Part shown: in pieces, positions 34,861 to 43,729 of the stretch | Layout of the letters: each line of letters begins with the position of its first letter | Position numbering within the stretch: the first letter of the stretch is position 1 | Assembly (NCBI RefSeq): GCF_003048675.2 | Contig: NZ_CP060707.1 | Coordinates: 496,001 to 560,000 of the forward strand | Origin: Campylobacter concisus | GTDB taxonomy: Bacteria > Campylobacterota > Campylobacteria > Campylobacterales > Campylobacteraceae | Length of the DNA: 64,000 bases | Direction: 5' to 3' | Notes under the pieces: model-generated | What the model was told of the DNA's origin: nothing | The model's database searches: none | The model's input: the letters and a program-made list of their open reading frames with translations, nothing else | Made by a program: the position numbers and the translations under genes

Positions 34861-36418
34861 GCGCCATATAGATCACGTAGTTTGCAAGCACCTTCTTGCC
34901 GTAGTTTCTAGTCTCAGCCACAGGGACTAGCTCGATCGATAAAAACGGCTCAAATCTCCCCTCTTTAAACATATCATCTCTTGTGATGACTTTTTTGGTA
35001 AAACCGATACCGCCGTTATACGCGTAGGCTGTAAAGAGCGGATGGTAAAGAAATTTATCAAGGTAGTTTAGGTGGTGATTTGCAAATTTAAATGCAACAT
35101 CGGTTTTAAAAAGATCGTCTTGGTCAAAATTTGGAATTTTTAGCTCTTTTTTGCCGATCGCATTTGCAAGAAATGGCATAAACTGCATCATTCCAAGGGC
35201 GTAAGAGGTAGAAACGACACTTGGGATAAAGAGGCTCTCTTGCCTTGCAAGTGCGTAGATCATCGACTTTCGCTCAGTGCTGATGCCCTCAAGCTCAGGC
35301 GAGTTTGGCATCAAAAAGTACTGCTTCTCCCAGCCATGTGCCTTTTGCATGAAGTATGCGTATGCGCCGATGCTCTCGTTTGTGTAAAATCTCATCGCAA
35401 ATTCGCTTGCTTGCGTGGCGTTCATATCCTTTGCAAGGGCAGCGGTTTTGTTCCATAAAAATGGATCGCTTACATCAAAATTTTCGATATTTTGCTTGCT
35501 GGGTCTTGGCACGATCACCTCAAGTGGCTCTCCACCGACCAAATCTCTTGCATAAAGTGAGTATATATTTGCATCTTTGCTAGCACTTAGCTCTTTTAAA
35601 AAACTCTCATCGCCGCTTAGTTCATACTGCCAAAATGTGGCATTGTCCCTTTGCCAAGCCCTATCAAAGGTGCTTTTAGCTCTTGTAAAAAAACTAAATG
35701 CAATGTCATTTTGACCAAGCAAGATGGCGTTTAATCCAAGGGTAAATGCGTCACTCTTCTCAGTGACAGCTGGATCTATGCTAAGTAAATTTCTTCTAAA
35801 GCTTTCATATTTTTTATTAAATACGACATCGTTTAATAAATTTGTAAAGCCCTTTTGCATGTAGAGCTTGTTCATAAAATTTGCTTCAAAATTTACGCTA
35901 AAAAGCTCACTTTTACTTTGCGGGTTTGAGGCGTTAAAAAGCTCTAAAAAGCTTTTTGCATCGTTTGCATTTGCAAAGCTAAGAGCTGGATTTGGCTCGT
36001 TTAAAGTGCGTAAAATTCTAGCTTTTTCTGGGTTTGTATTTGCAAGATTTGCCGCTAAAATTTCACGAGTTTTGCTATCAAGCTTTAGAGAAAAGCTCAT
36101 CGTTGTTAGTAAATTTTGGCAAGCCAAGCTAGCACTTGTGATGTTGTTTGCGTTTATGCCAGGGCACTTGCTAGGGGCTGCTTTGGGAGGTAAAATTTTA
36201 TTGATTGATTTTTGAACTAAGCCACTTTTTCTAAAAACGTCGCGTGAAAGCTCTGCTATCTGCTCCTTTGTGTAGCTGCCCTCGTTGATGAGGCGGTTTA
36301 TGTAGTAGTCTTTTGCAAGGCTTTTTGGCTCGTTTTTTAGCTCCTCGTAGGTGTAAATTTTAGCTAAAAGAGCGACGCAGGCTAAAGAGATGATACTAAA
36401 GTGACGCAGCAAAAACAA
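34781..36418 (-). CDS. slt: soluble lytic murein transglycosylase
   Basis: Periplasmic peptidoglycan lyase forming 1,6-anhydro-MurNAc ends. 545 residues with an N-terminal signal peptide (SIISLACVALLAKIY), a long alpha-helical superhelix as in Slt70, and a C-terminal catalytic domain. The catalytic Glu is in ALARQESLFIPSVVSTSYALGMMQFMPF, followed by AYNGG (in FTAYAYNGGIGF) and NYVIYM. The 3' end overlaps the convergent lipoprotein gene; the 5' end overlaps yggT by 23 bases. Confidence 0.9.
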   Translation of the reverse strand: MFLLRHFSIISLACVALLAKIYTYEELKNEPKSLAKDYYINRLINEGSYTKEQIAELSRDVFRKSGLVQKSINKILPPKAAPSKCPGINANNITSASLACQNLLTTMSFSLKLDSKTREILAANLANTNPEKARILRTLNEPNPALSFANANDAKSFLELFNASNPQSKSELFSVNFEANFMNKLYMQKGFTNLLNDVVFNKKYESFRRNLLSIDPAVTEKSDAFTLGLNAILLGQNDIAFSFFTRAKSTFDRAWQRDNATFWQYELSGDESFLKELSASKDANIYSLYARDLVGGEPLEVIVPRPSKQNIENFDVSDPFLWNKTAALAKDMNATQASEFAMRFYTNESIGAYAYFMQKAHGWEKQYFLMPNSPELEGISTERKSMIYALARQESLFIPSVVSTSYALGMMQFMPFLANAIGKKELKIPNFDQDDLFKTDVAFKFANHHLNYLDKFLYHPLFTAYAYNGGIGFTKKVITRDDMFKEGRFEPFLSIELVPVAETRNYGKKVLANYVIYMALNGSSIKISQLFENLTKPALTDKFRN

Positions 36419-36689
36419 ATAAAAGCCTTATTAAAAATTGATCTATGAGTTGAAGTGCTAAAAGCACGATGAGTGGGGCAAAGTCGATGCCGTTAAATTC
36501 TGTTTTGATGTAACGTCTGATGAAGCTATAAACAGGTTCAGTCAGCCTATAAAGTAGCTGCACGACTGGCGAGCTAGGATCAGGCTTGACCCAGCTAATG
36601 AGAGCCGCTGCGATGACGATCCACGTATAGACCGTGATGATAAGGTGCAAAATGTTTGCGACCGCTGAAAATAGGGTGGAAAGTATCAT
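36396..36689 (-). CDS. YggT family membrane protein
   Basis: 97-residue inner-membrane protein with two hydrophobic segments separated by the diagnostic loop ISWVKPDPSSPVVQLLYRLTEPVYSFIRRY (the 'W..p.....P....L..lteP.l.piRr' pattern). Proposed roles of the family are in osmotic response and division-site membrane organisation; here it sits between gltX (8 bases upstream) and slt. Confidence 0.9.
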   Translation of the reverse strand: MILSTLFSAVANILHLIITVYTWIVIAAALISWVKPDPSSPVVQLLYRLTEPVYSFIRRYIKTEFNGIDFAPLIVLLALQLIDQFLIRLLFVFAASL

Positions 36690-36697
36690 TTTTGCTC

Positions 36698-37993
36698 CTA
36701 GATTAAAATTTTTGCTAGATCATCTTTAATGAGCGGATAGAGCTCGCTTAGCTCAGGGCCGTGAAGGTCGTTTGTAAGTAGCGCACGTAGCGGCATGAAA
36801 AAGTTTTTGCCTTTTAAATTTGTAGCGCTCATAAGCTCTTTTTTAAACTCATCAAATGTTTCGCACGGTTTTAAATTTAGAGCTGCTTTTTTTATGATCT
36901 CAAATTCGTTTTTATACTCATCTGGAGCTATTTTCGGTGAGTATATAGCCTCTACTTTTGCCTTTATCTCAGGTACTAGTGAGCTTTCTTGAGTGTAAAA
37001 TTTAACTAGCTCAACCTTGCTCTCATCTACGCCAAAGATCTCTTTTATGCGCTCTTTTGAAGCAAGCTTGATGTGTTCTCTATTTATCTGCTCAAGCTTT
37101 TTCACGTCAAATCTAGCAGGTGAGCGTGAAATTTTGGTTATATCAAACCACTTTACTGCATCTTCTATCGTAAAAATTTCAGTTGGAGTTTTGTTGCCAA
37201 GAAGTATCAAGTAGTTTGCGATCGCCTCAGGTAAAAATCCCTGCTCAAAGAGCCATTTTACGCTTGATTCGTTCTCGCGTTTGCTCATTTTTTTACCCTC
37301 TATATTTAAAAGGATAGGTAAATGTGCGTAGTTCATCTTGCCAGTGTAGCCAAGGCCCTCGCGTATGAGGTCTTGCTTTGGAGTGTTGCTCACGTGATCC
37401 TCGCCGCGTATGACAAAGGTCACGCCCTCAAGCATATCATCAACCGCGCAGGCGAAGTTGTAAGTCGGAGTTTTGTCTGCTCTCATGATGACAAAGCTAT
37501 CAACTGCGTCTGGCTCGAAGCTTAGCTCGCCTTTGATCGCATCTGTAAAGCTCATCGTGCGTGTTGGTTTTTTCATGCGGATGACAAATGGCTTCTCGCA
37601 GTTTAAAACTTCAGCGTCGCTTAGCCTCTCGCAGGTGCCGTCATATCTATATGCCACGCCTTGCTCTTTTGCTTTTTGCTTTTTTGCCTCAAGCTCTTCT
37701 TCGGTGCAAAAGCAAGCAAAGGCCTTTTTATCGATGAGAAGCTTTGATGCAAGCTGTCTGTGGAATTTTAAATTTTCACTTTGGATGTAAATTTGCTCTG
37801 GTTTTATGCCAAATTTGCTCAAAATTTCTAAGATATCTTTCTCTTTTCCCTCGATATTTCGCTCTTTGTCGGTATCTTCTATGCGTAAAATAAAACCACT
37901 TTTATCTTGCAAAGAACAAATATAGTTGAAAATAGCAGCACGTAAATTTCCTATGTGCATATCTCCTGTTGGAGAGGGTGCAAAACGATACAT
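36698..37993 (-). CDS. gltX: glutamyl-tRNA synthetase
   Basis: Class Ib synthetase of 431 residues. The HIGH-type motif reads [16 protein letters not shown], followed by [13 protein letters not shown], a zinc-less CP region containing a cysteine pair in [23 protein letters not shown] and KMSKR (GKKMSKREN), then a short helical anticodon domain. Epsilonproteobacteria often carry two GltX proteins, one charging tRNA-Gln for amidation; which paralogue this is cannot be decided from this window. It is the first gene of the gltX-yggT-slt run. Confidence 0.94.
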   Translation of the reverse strand: MYRFAPSPTGDMHIGNLRAAIFNYICSLQDKSGFILRIEDTDKERNIEGKEKDILEILSKFGIKPEQIYIQSENLKFHRQLASKLLIDKKAFACFCTEEELEAKKQKAKEQGVAYRYDGTCERLSDAEVLNCEKPFVIRMKKPTRTMSFTDAIKGELSFEPDAVDSFVIMRADKTPTYNFACAVDDMLEGVTFVIRGEDHVSNTPKQDLIREGLGYTGKMNYAHLPILLNIEGKKMSKRENESSVKWLFEQGFLPEAIANYLILLGNKTPTEIFTIEDAVKWFDITKISRSPARFDVKKLEQINREHIKLASKERIKEIFGVDESKVELVKFYTQESSLVPEIKAKVEAIYSPKIAPDEYKNEFEIIKKAALNLKPCETFDEFKKELMSATNLKGKNFFMPLRALLTNDLHGPELSELYPLIKDDLAKILI

Positions 37994-38140
37994 AAGCTCA
38001 TTCCTTACGTTAAATTTGAAGTTTGGATTATAACACTAGCTTGATAAATTTAAAGTTATGTAATTTTAAATTTTTAGGCTAGGCAAAGCATATTTTTTAT
38101 AAAATCCGCACGAAAATTTAACTATCTACAGGAGAAAGCA

Positions 38141-38548
38141 ATGGGTTTTATAAGCGAATTTAAAGAATTTGCGATGCGCGGAAATGTCATAGATATGGCA
38201 GTTGGTGTTGTTATCGGTGGGGCATTTGGAAAGATCGTTTCATCGCTAGTTGGTGATATTATCATGCCAGTTGTCGGTGTTATAACAGGCGGTGTAAATT
38301 TCACTGATCTTAAGCTAACACTAAAAGAAGCAGCAGAAGGTGCGCCAGCTGTTACGATAAACTATGGCTCATTTATACAAACAATGGTTGATTTTTTAAT
38401 CATTGCATTTTGTATTTTTTGCGTTATCAAAGCTTTAAATACACTTAAAAATAAACTACCAAAAGAAGAAGAGGCAGCTCCTGCAGAGCCTGAAACTCCA
38501 GCTGATATAGCACTTCTAACTGAGATCAGAGATCTTCTTAAAAAATAA
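38141..38548 (+). CDS. mscL: large-conductance mechanosensitive channel
   Basis: Pentameric inner-membrane channel that opens under hypo-osmotic shock. 135 residues: amphipathic N-terminus [35 protein letters not shown] (the conserved pore helix), a periplasmic loop, a second helix [18 protein letters not shown], and a C-terminal bundle with [16 protein letters not shown] precedes the ATG. It is divergent from gltX. Confidence 0.96.
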   Translation: MGFISEFKEFAMRGNVIDMAVGVVIGGAFGKIVSSLVGDIIMPVVGVITGGVNFTDLKLTLKEAAEGAPAVTINYGSFIQTMVDFLIIAFCIFCVIKALNTLKNKLPKEEEAAPAEPETPADIALLTEIRDLLKK

Positions 38549-38559
38549 ATTCTTAAATT

Positions 38560-38579
38560 AAAGGGATAAAGCTCCCTTT
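38560..38579 (+). terminator. possible terminator after mscL
   Basis: AAAGGGA (38560-38566) pairs with TCCCTTT (38573-38579) around TAAAGC. There is no T-run directly behind it, so it may be a weak terminator or an attenuating hairpin before the Crp/Fnr gene. Confidence 0.45.
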
Positions 38580-38591
38580 GAAATCCGTTAA
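38578..38591 (+). promoter_or_regulatory. weak Crp/Fnr-type box upstream of the regulator gene
   Basis: TTGAA-ATCC-GTTAA is a degenerate version of the palindromes seen before norZ and hcp. A -10-like TAAAAT stands at 38613-38618, 21 bases downstream, the same spacing as at hcp. It overlaps the mscL hairpin by two bases. Autoregulation is inferred and weakly supported. Confidence 0.35.
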
Positions 38592-38646
38592 ATTTTGTCC
38601 TATTTTTTATGCTAAAATGCTTTTTTATATTAAAAGCGAGTGAAAT

Positions 38647-39285
38647 ATGATAGAAAAAATCCCATTTTTTCAAGGTCTTAGCGCCGAGGACCTAGCCAAA
38701 CTTGAAGCAATAAGCGTTGTTAAAAAATATAAAAAAGGTGAGTTTTTATTTATGGAGGGCGAGGAGCCAAAGTGGCTTACATTTTTGATAACTGGCTCGG
38801 TTAAACTTTATAAAACTACGGCAAATGGTAAAGAAATTTTTATCCATCAGCTTGCACCTATGAATTTTGTAGCTGAAGTTGTAAATTTTGAAAATATCCC
38901 TTATCCAGCGAGCGCCATTTTTACTATCTCTGGCGAGGTTTTAAAGATAAATTATGAAAAATTTGAAGCACAATTTTTAACAAAGCCAGAAATTTGCATG
39001 AAATTTCTAAAATCAATGGCTCAAAAGATAAGAATAACTACAAATTTACTCCACCAGGAACTAATACTTAGCTCCGAAGAGAAGGTGGCTAGGTTCATTT
39101 TAAATCACGAAGATCTATTTAATGAGCTAAAGCATACAAAAATTTCATCAATACTCAATATGACTCCAGAAACTTTTTCGAGAATTTTAAATAAATTTAA
39201 AACAAATGGTTTGGTTAAACTTGATGAGAAGAACCAAATTCTGGAAAAAGATGTAGGTGGCCTACAAGAAATTTATTCTTATTGA
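38647..39285 (+). CDS. Crp/Fnr-family transcription regulator beside haoCA
   Basis: 212-residue regulator. The N-terminal cyclic-nucleotide-binding-type beta roll (IPFFQGLSAEDLAKLEAI ... FLFMEGEEPKWLTFLITGSVKLYK ... FIHQLAPMNFVAEV) is followed by a dimerisation helix and a C-terminal winged helix whose recognition helix is in ISSILNMTPETFSRILNKFKTNGLV. Only one cysteine (PEICMKF) is present, so it is not an oxygen-sensing Fe-S Fnr. It resembles NssR/Dnr-type NO sensors more, though the ligand is unknown. It lies 120 bases upstream of haoC on the same strand. It is the only Crp/Fnr gene in the window and a plausible reader of the boxes at 23391 and 28332. Confidence 0.85.
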   Translation: MIEKIPFFQGLSAEDLAKLEAISVVKKYKKGEFLFMEGEEPKWLTFLITGSVKLYKTTANGKEIFIHQLAPMNFVAEVVNFENIPYPASAIFTISGEVLKINYEKFEAQFLTKPEICMKFLKSMAQKIRITTNLLHQELILSSEEKVARFILNHEDLFNELKHTKISSILNMTPETFSRILNKFKTNGLVKLDEKNQILEKDVGGLQEIYSY

Positions 39286-39364
39286 AAGTTAATATCAAAT
39301 AAATATTTTCATTTACTTAAAGAAAAAATTTATATTTTTTTGGATAACATTCACCTAAAATTTT

Positions 39365-39378
39365 CGTAAAAATTTACG
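39365..39378 (+). promoter_or_regulatory. inverted repeat in the haoC control region
   Basis: CGTAAA-AA-TTTACG is a 6-bp-arm palindrome immediately before a TATATT -10-like element (39380-39385) and about 28 bases before the TTG start of haoC. A repressor or activator site is possible; it does not resemble the Crp/Fnr boxes elsewhere in this window. Confidence 0.35.
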
Positions 39379-39405
39379 ATATATTGATAAATTCAGGAGG
39401 AAATT

Positions 39406-39978
39406 TTGGCTGAAGTTAAGAAGAAATTTTTTGTTTGGTCATCTGTTGTTATCGGCATTGTGATCGGACTTATTGCGTCTATGGGTATAGCTGATGTACT
39501 TCATGCGACTGGTAGTGGATTTGTCTGTACCATGTGTCACACGATGGATCCTATGATGCTGCAATATCATGAAGATGTACATGGTGGCAATAACAAGCTT
39601 GGCATAAAAGCTGAATGTTCAGCCTGTCACCTGGACCACACAAGTGCCTATACCTATGTACTTACAAAACTTAAAGTATCGATAAATGATGGCTATAAGA
39701 CATTTTTTACAGATACAGACAAGATCGACTGGCTTAAAAAACGCGAGCATGCATCTCACTTTGTCTATGATAGTGGTTGTATGACTTGCCACTCAAATTT
39801 AAAAAATGTTATTCAAGCTGGTAAATCATTCTTGCCACATAGAGATTATTTCGTTCTTGGAAATCCTAATAAGAAATCATGTGTTGATTGCCATGAGCAT
39901 GTTGGCCACAAGGATTTAGGACTACAAATGGATAAATTTGAAGCAATTAAAAAACAAGAAAACAATAAAACCAAGTAA
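39406..39978 (+). CDS. haoC: NapC/NrfH-type tetrahaem cytochrome c (HaoC)
   Basis: Membrane-anchored quinol dehydrogenase passing electrons from menaquinol to the octahaem partner. 190 residues: one N-terminal anchor (VVIGIVIGLIASMGIADVL) and four CxxCH haem sites, CTMCH, CSACH, CMTCH and CVDCH, with the NapC/NrfH pattern FVCTMCHTMDPMMLQYHED. The start is TTG at 39406 behind AGGAGG. NrfH was considered, but the adjacent catalytic protein has eight haem sites rather than five, so the pair corresponds to the epsilonproteobacterial haoCA genes. It lies 9 bases from haoA. Confidence 0.88.
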   Translation: MAEVKKKFFVWSSVVIGIVIGLIASMGIADVLHATGSGFVCTMCHTMDPMMLQYHEDVHGGNNKLGIKAECSACHLDHTSAYTYVLTKLKVSINDGYKTFFTDTDKIDWLKKREHASHFVYDSGCMTCHSNLKNVIQAGKSFLPHRDYFVLGNPNKKSCVDCHEHVGHKDLGLQMDKFEAIKKQENNKTK

Positions 39979-39987
39979 GGAGGAGAG

Positions 39988-41358
39988 ATGTTTAAAAAGT
40001 CGCTAATGTTATTAGCCTGTCTAATGTCTTTTGGCTTTGCCGCAAACATGGATGCAAATAAATCTGACGCTTTAAACCTTAATGTTGTAAAAAACATTAA
40101 AGTTGCTCACAAAATGTCAGACTTATCAAAAAGCTGTGTTGAGTGCCACGCTAAAGAGACACCCGGCATAGTTGCCGATTGGAAAAATAGTCGCCACGCT
40201 CACGTTGGCGTAAGTTGTATGGATTGCCACTCTGTAAATGCAGATAATCCTATGGCTTCAGTTAAGGTGCATCCAAAAGATTCTAACAACCATGTTTCAA
40301 TGCTAGTTAGCCCAAAAACTTGTGCTAAGTGCCACGAAAACGAAGTTGATGAACTAGTAAAGAGCGGTCACGCAAGAGCTGCTATGCAAATGTATGCTAA
40401 CCCTGCGATGGTAAAACTAATGTATCACTATGAAGGTATGGATCATCCAGAATACAAAATGGCTCCAGATGCCACTGGTTGTTCTCAGTGCCACGGAACC
40501 GTCATCAAACTAGACGCTGATCACAAACCTACAAAAGAGACTTGGCCAAACTATGGTATAGGCAATGTTTATCCTGATGGTGGCGTAGGTAACTGTAAAT
40601 CATGTCACAGCGCGCACACATTTAGCGTAGCTGAAGCTAGAAAACCAGCTGCTTGTGCGTCTTGTCACCTTGGACCTGATCACCCAGATATTGAGATATT
40701 CAACAACTCAATGCACGGACATATCTACAACAGCGAAGCTCACAAATGGAACTTTGATGCTGCTCCTGATACATGGGATGTACCAGACTTTAGAGCTCCA
40801 ACTTGTGCAGCTTGTCATATGAGCGGTGTTGGTGAAACAACAACAACTCACAACGTTTCAAGAAGACTAAAATGGAACCTATGGGGCATCAGTAGTAAGC
40901 TAAGAACAGCTGGTGATGAACAAGCTGCTGTTGTTTACGAAAAAACTGGCAAACTAACCATAGGAACACCTCTAGCAGGTCACCCAAGTGGCGATCCTGA
41001 AAAAGCACGTGCTGAGATGAAACTAGTTTGTAAAGCTTGCCACTCTACAACTCACACAGATAACTTCTTCATTATGGGTGATAAACAAGTAGAGCTTTAT
41101 AACGTTTATAGCGCTGAAGCAACTAAGATGCTTGAAGAGTTGAAAGCTAAAAACCTACTACTAGAAGATGCTTGGTCAGATGAATTCCAAGATGTCTATT
41201 ATCATATGTGGCACCATGAAGGTCGTCGTATGAGACAAGGCGCTCTAATGGGCGGTCCTGACTATTCACACTGGCATGGTGTATTCGAAGTTAAGAACGA
41301 CATTAGAAAACTTCGCAAAATCTATAAAGAAAGAATTGAATCTGGCAAAGTCCAGTAA
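39988..41358 (+). CDS. haoA: octahaem hydroxylamine-oxidoreductase-type cytochrome (epsilon-Hao)
   Basis: Periplasmic multihaem enzyme of 456 residues with a signal peptide (FGFAANMD). Eight CxxCH motifs start at about residues 50, 77, 112, 165, 203, 223, 273 and 348. No CxxCK is present, which excludes a standard pentahaem NrfA. HAO-family traits are THNVSRRLKWNLWG (about 287-300) and YYHMWHHEGRRMRQGALMGGPDYSHWHG split over about 404-431. The epsilonproteobacterial family is reported to reduce nitrite/hydroxylamine to ammonium and to lack the haem-crosslinking tyrosine of nitrifiers. A Tyr occurs at about 426, and whether it aligns with that tyrosine cannot be judged here. It is followed by a strong terminator. 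Confidence 0.9.
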   Translation: MFKKSLMLLACLMSFGFAANMDANKSDALNLNVVKNIKVAHKMSDLSKSCVECHAKETPGIVADWKNSRHAHVGVSCMDCHSVNADNPMASVKVHPKDSNNHVSMLVSPKTCAKCHENEVDELVKSGHARAAMQMYANPAMVKLMYHYEGMDHPEYKMAPDATGCSQCHGTVIKLDADHKPTKETWPNYGIGNVYPDGGVGNCKSCHSAHTFSVAEARKPAACASCHLGPDHPDIEIFNNSMHGHIYNSEAHKWNFDAAPDTWDVPDFRAPTCAACHMSGVGETTTTHNVSRRLKWNLWGISSKLRTAGDEQAAVVYEKTGKLTIGTPLAGHPSGDPEKARAEMKLVCKACHSTTHTDNFFIMGDKQVELYNVYSAEATKMLEELKAKNLLLEDAWSDEFQDVYYHMWHHEGRRMRQGALMGGPDYSHWHGVFEVKNDIRKLRKIYKERIESGKVQ

Positions 41359-41366
41359 TCTTTTTT

Positions 41367-41396
41367 AAGGTGGGAGTTTTCCCACCTTTTTATTTT
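41367..41396 (+). terminator. intrinsic terminator after haoA
   Basis: AAGGTGGGA (41367-41375), loop GTTT, TCCCACCTT (41380-41388) followed by TTTATTTTT; a perfect 9-bp stem. Confidence 0.93.
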
Positions 41397-41577
41397 TAAA
41401 TTCCAAATTTTATCTTTTAGTTATTATCCTAAGGCAAATATCTTTTAATAATTATTTTTGTAAATTTAAATTATAAAATCATACGGCTTAGCACTACAAA
41501 TTGTTCTAAATAATTAATAAAATTTATAATGTAAATTTAAAAATATAAAATATAATCCTTGTTTTCAAGGAGATATT

Positions 41578-42690
41578 TTGGGACTTTTTCGGATTATTAT
41601 TGGGGCATTTATCTTTAGTGTTTTTACAAATTTATACTCATATAAACGTTTTATAAAAAAGGTATCTTTTTTTACTCCACATCTTAAAAAAATTCGTATA
41701 TTTTTCTATGTTATTAGTGTGCTCGAGTTTGTATTTGTTCTTCAACTAAGATTTTCTTTTTTAAATATAGAACTCTATCTGATAGCAGGAACGCTCATTG
41801 GTTTTTCTCTATTTTTATTTGGCGTTAGTTTATTTTATGATGTTGTTAGATCTATTTGCTCAAAAGCTCATTTTAATTCCACGAGACGAAAATTTATTAA
41901 ATTTTGCTTTGATGTGACATTTGTCATTTTTGTAGTTGCTTGCTTTTTGAAAGGAATTTTTAACGCACTTACTCCGCCAAAGATCAGACAAGTTAGTATA
42001 AAAATAAAAAATTTACAAAATGATCTAAAAATAGCCATGATAACCGATGTGCACATTGGCGAGTTTTTGCAAAAGGATTTTGTGGCTGAGCTTGTGAAAG
42101 AGATAAATTTAGCTAGACCAGACCTGGTGGTGATAGTTGGCGACTTGGTCGATATGAGAGCTGAACTTATAGGGGATTTTTTAGATCCATTAAAAAATCT
42201 TAAAAGCACCTATGGCACCTTTTATGTCCCTGGCAATCACGAATACTACCACGGAGTTGATGGGATACTAGAAAAAATTCGCGCTCTTGGCATTAGGATA
42301 CTTGGTAATAAAAATGAAAAAATAGCTGGTATAAATTTGGCAGGGGTTTATGATCTAGCTGGCATAAGATTTAAAAATTTAGAGCCAAATTTAGACGAAT
42401 CGCTAGCAGGATGTGACCCAAATTTGCCGATTATCCTACTATCTCATCAGCCAAAATTTATAAAAACTATGCAAAAAGATGTTGATCTAGTTCTTTGCGG
42501 ACACACGCATGCTGGGCAAATTTTTCCTTTTAGTATCCTTGTTTTGCTGGATCAAGGTTTTTTACATGGGCTTTATAAGATTAATGATAAAATGCAAGCT
42601 TATGTTAGTAGCGGTGCAGGATTTTGGGGACCTCCGGTTAGGATCTTTGCTCCTAGTGAGATCGCTATTTTAAATTTAAGCAAGGACTAA
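41578..42690 (+). CDS. membrane-anchored metallophosphoesterase
   Basis: 370-residue protein with four N-terminal hydrophobic helices (to about residue 125) and a C-terminal calcineurin-type phosphoesterase domain. The metal ligands are visible in order: AMITDVHIGEF (D-x-H), VIVGDLVDM (GD), PGNHEYY (GNHE), LSHQPKF (H) and CGHTHAGQIFP (GHTH). This architecture is like YkuE/YaeI phosphodiesterases acting on lipid or UDP-diacylglucosamine-like substrates at the membrane. The start is TTG at 41578 behind AAGGAGA. It ends one base before psd, a phospholipid enzyme, supporting a membrane-lipid-related role by context only. Confidence 0.88.
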   Translation: MGLFRIIIGAFIFSVFTNLYSYKRFIKKVSFFTPHLKKIRIFFYVISVLEFVFVLQLRFSFLNIELYLIAGTLIGFSLFLFGVSLFYDVVRSICSKAHFNSTRRKFIKFCFDVTFVIFVVACFLKGIFNALTPPKIRQVSIKIKNLQNDLKIAMITDVHIGEFLQKDFVAELVKEINLARPDLVVIVGDLVDMRAELIGDFLDPLKNLKSTYGTFYVPGNHEYYHGVDGILEKIRALGIRILGNKNEKIAGINLAGVYDLAGIRFKNLEPNLDESLAGCDPNLPIILLSHQPKFIKTMQKDVDLVLCGHTHAGQIFPFSILVLLDQGFLHGLYKINDKMQAYVSSGAGFWGPPVRIFAPSEIAILNLSKD

Positions 42691-42691
42691 A

Positions 42692-43489
42692 ATGAACAAG
42701 GACAATCTCTTTTCTCAATTTTTTGGCAAGGTTGCTAAATTAAACTTTTTCAAGCCGCTTCAAGAGCTTATCAACTCCTTTTATGTAAAGCTATTTAAGA
42801 TCGACATGAGTGAGTTTAAGCCAGCAAGTGAGTATAAAAATTTAAACGAACTTTTCACTAGGGAGCTTATAAAGCCAAGAGAATTTGACGCAGCAGATGA
42901 GATATTTATAAGTCCTGTTGATGGTACCTGCCTTAGTTTTGGCACCACGAAAGAGCTAGAAGCTTTTAGCATAAAAGGCATGAACTACGGTGTGAAGGAG
43001 CTTTTGGGGCAGGGCGAGCTTGATGGCGAGTTTGACTTTGCCAACATATATCTTAGCCCAAAAGACTATCATCACTATCATACACCTTGCGATATTACGA
43101 TAAAAAAAGCGGTCTATATCCCTGGTAAGCTTTACAGCGTGGCAGTAAAATGGCTTGGCAAGGTCGATAGCCTTTATACCAAAAACGAGCGTGTGGCGCT
43201 ACTTTGCGAGATGAAAAATGGCAAAAAACTTTGGCTAGTCTTCGTGGGTGCGCTAAACGTTGGTAAGATGAAATTTTGCTTTGATGAGCGTATCCAGACA
43301 AATGCGATGGCAAATTTTACGCAAATTTATGAATATGAAAATTTACACATCAAAAAGGGTGAGCGTCTTGGAAATTTCGAGCTTGGCTCAACCATCGTCA
43401 TACTTAGCGAAAAAGATGCGATCGAGTACAACCTCTTTGAAAACAAAGAGCTTAAATTTGCTGAAGCTATCGGTAGGATAAAAGAGTAA
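42692..43489 (+). CDS. psd: phosphatidylserine decarboxylase
   Basis: Makes phosphatidylethanolamine in the inner membrane; self-cleaves to give a pyruvoyl group. 265 residues. The cleavage motif LGST is in NFELGSTIVIL near the C-terminus, and the conserved ISPVDGTCLSFG and LSPKDYHHYHTPCD segments (the latter with catalytic histidines) are present. It follows the metallophosphoesterase directly and is likely co-transcribed with it. Confidence 0.95.
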   Translation: MNKDNLFSQFFGKVAKLNFFKPLQELINSFYVKLFKIDMSEFKPASEYKNLNELFTRELIKPREFDAADEIFISPVDGTCLSFGTTKELEAFSIKGMNYGVKELLGQGELDGEFDFANIYLSPKDYHHYHTPCDITIKKAVYIPGKLYSVAVKWLGKVDSLYTKNERVALLCEMKNGKKLWLVFVGALNVGKMKFCFDERIQTNAMANFTQIYEYENLHIKKGERLGNFELGSTIVILSEKDAIEYNLFENKELKFAEAIGRIKE

Positions 43490-43502
43490 ATTTGATCCAG
43501 GG

Positions 43503-43530
43503 CTAGCCTGATGTCAAATTTACAGGCTAG
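43503..43530 (+). terminator. terminator after psd
   Basis: CTAGCCTG (43503-43510) and CAGGCTAG (43523-43530) form a perfect 8-bp stem, followed by TTAAATTTCTATTTTT. The remaining gap up to 43770 shows no gene. Confidence 0.7.
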
Positions 43531-43729
43531 TTAAATTTCTATTTTTACCTAAGCCACTTTGAAAACAAATTTGATCTACTGGCAGCTTAGATCAATTCAA
43601 AAACCTACAAATCCTTAGCCAGAATTTGATTAAAATAGTTTTGCTAAAACGCAAGTCACTTTAAATCAAAGCGGCAAATTTCCCAGCAAAAATTTAAATT
43701 TTATCTCACGTAAATTTACTAAAGATACA

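Noticed and set aside
39286-39405. TTGAAAGTTAATATCAA near the start of the haoC upstream region as a Crp/Fnr box
   Set aside because: The half-sites are separated by too many bases compared with the 4-base spacer at norZ and hcp, it overlaps the regulator's stop codon, and no -10 element lies at the right distance.
39406-41358. Annotation as nrfHA (pentahaem nitrite reductase)
   Set aside because: The catalytic protein has eight CxxCH sites, no CxxCK, and HAO-type sequence near its C-terminus.
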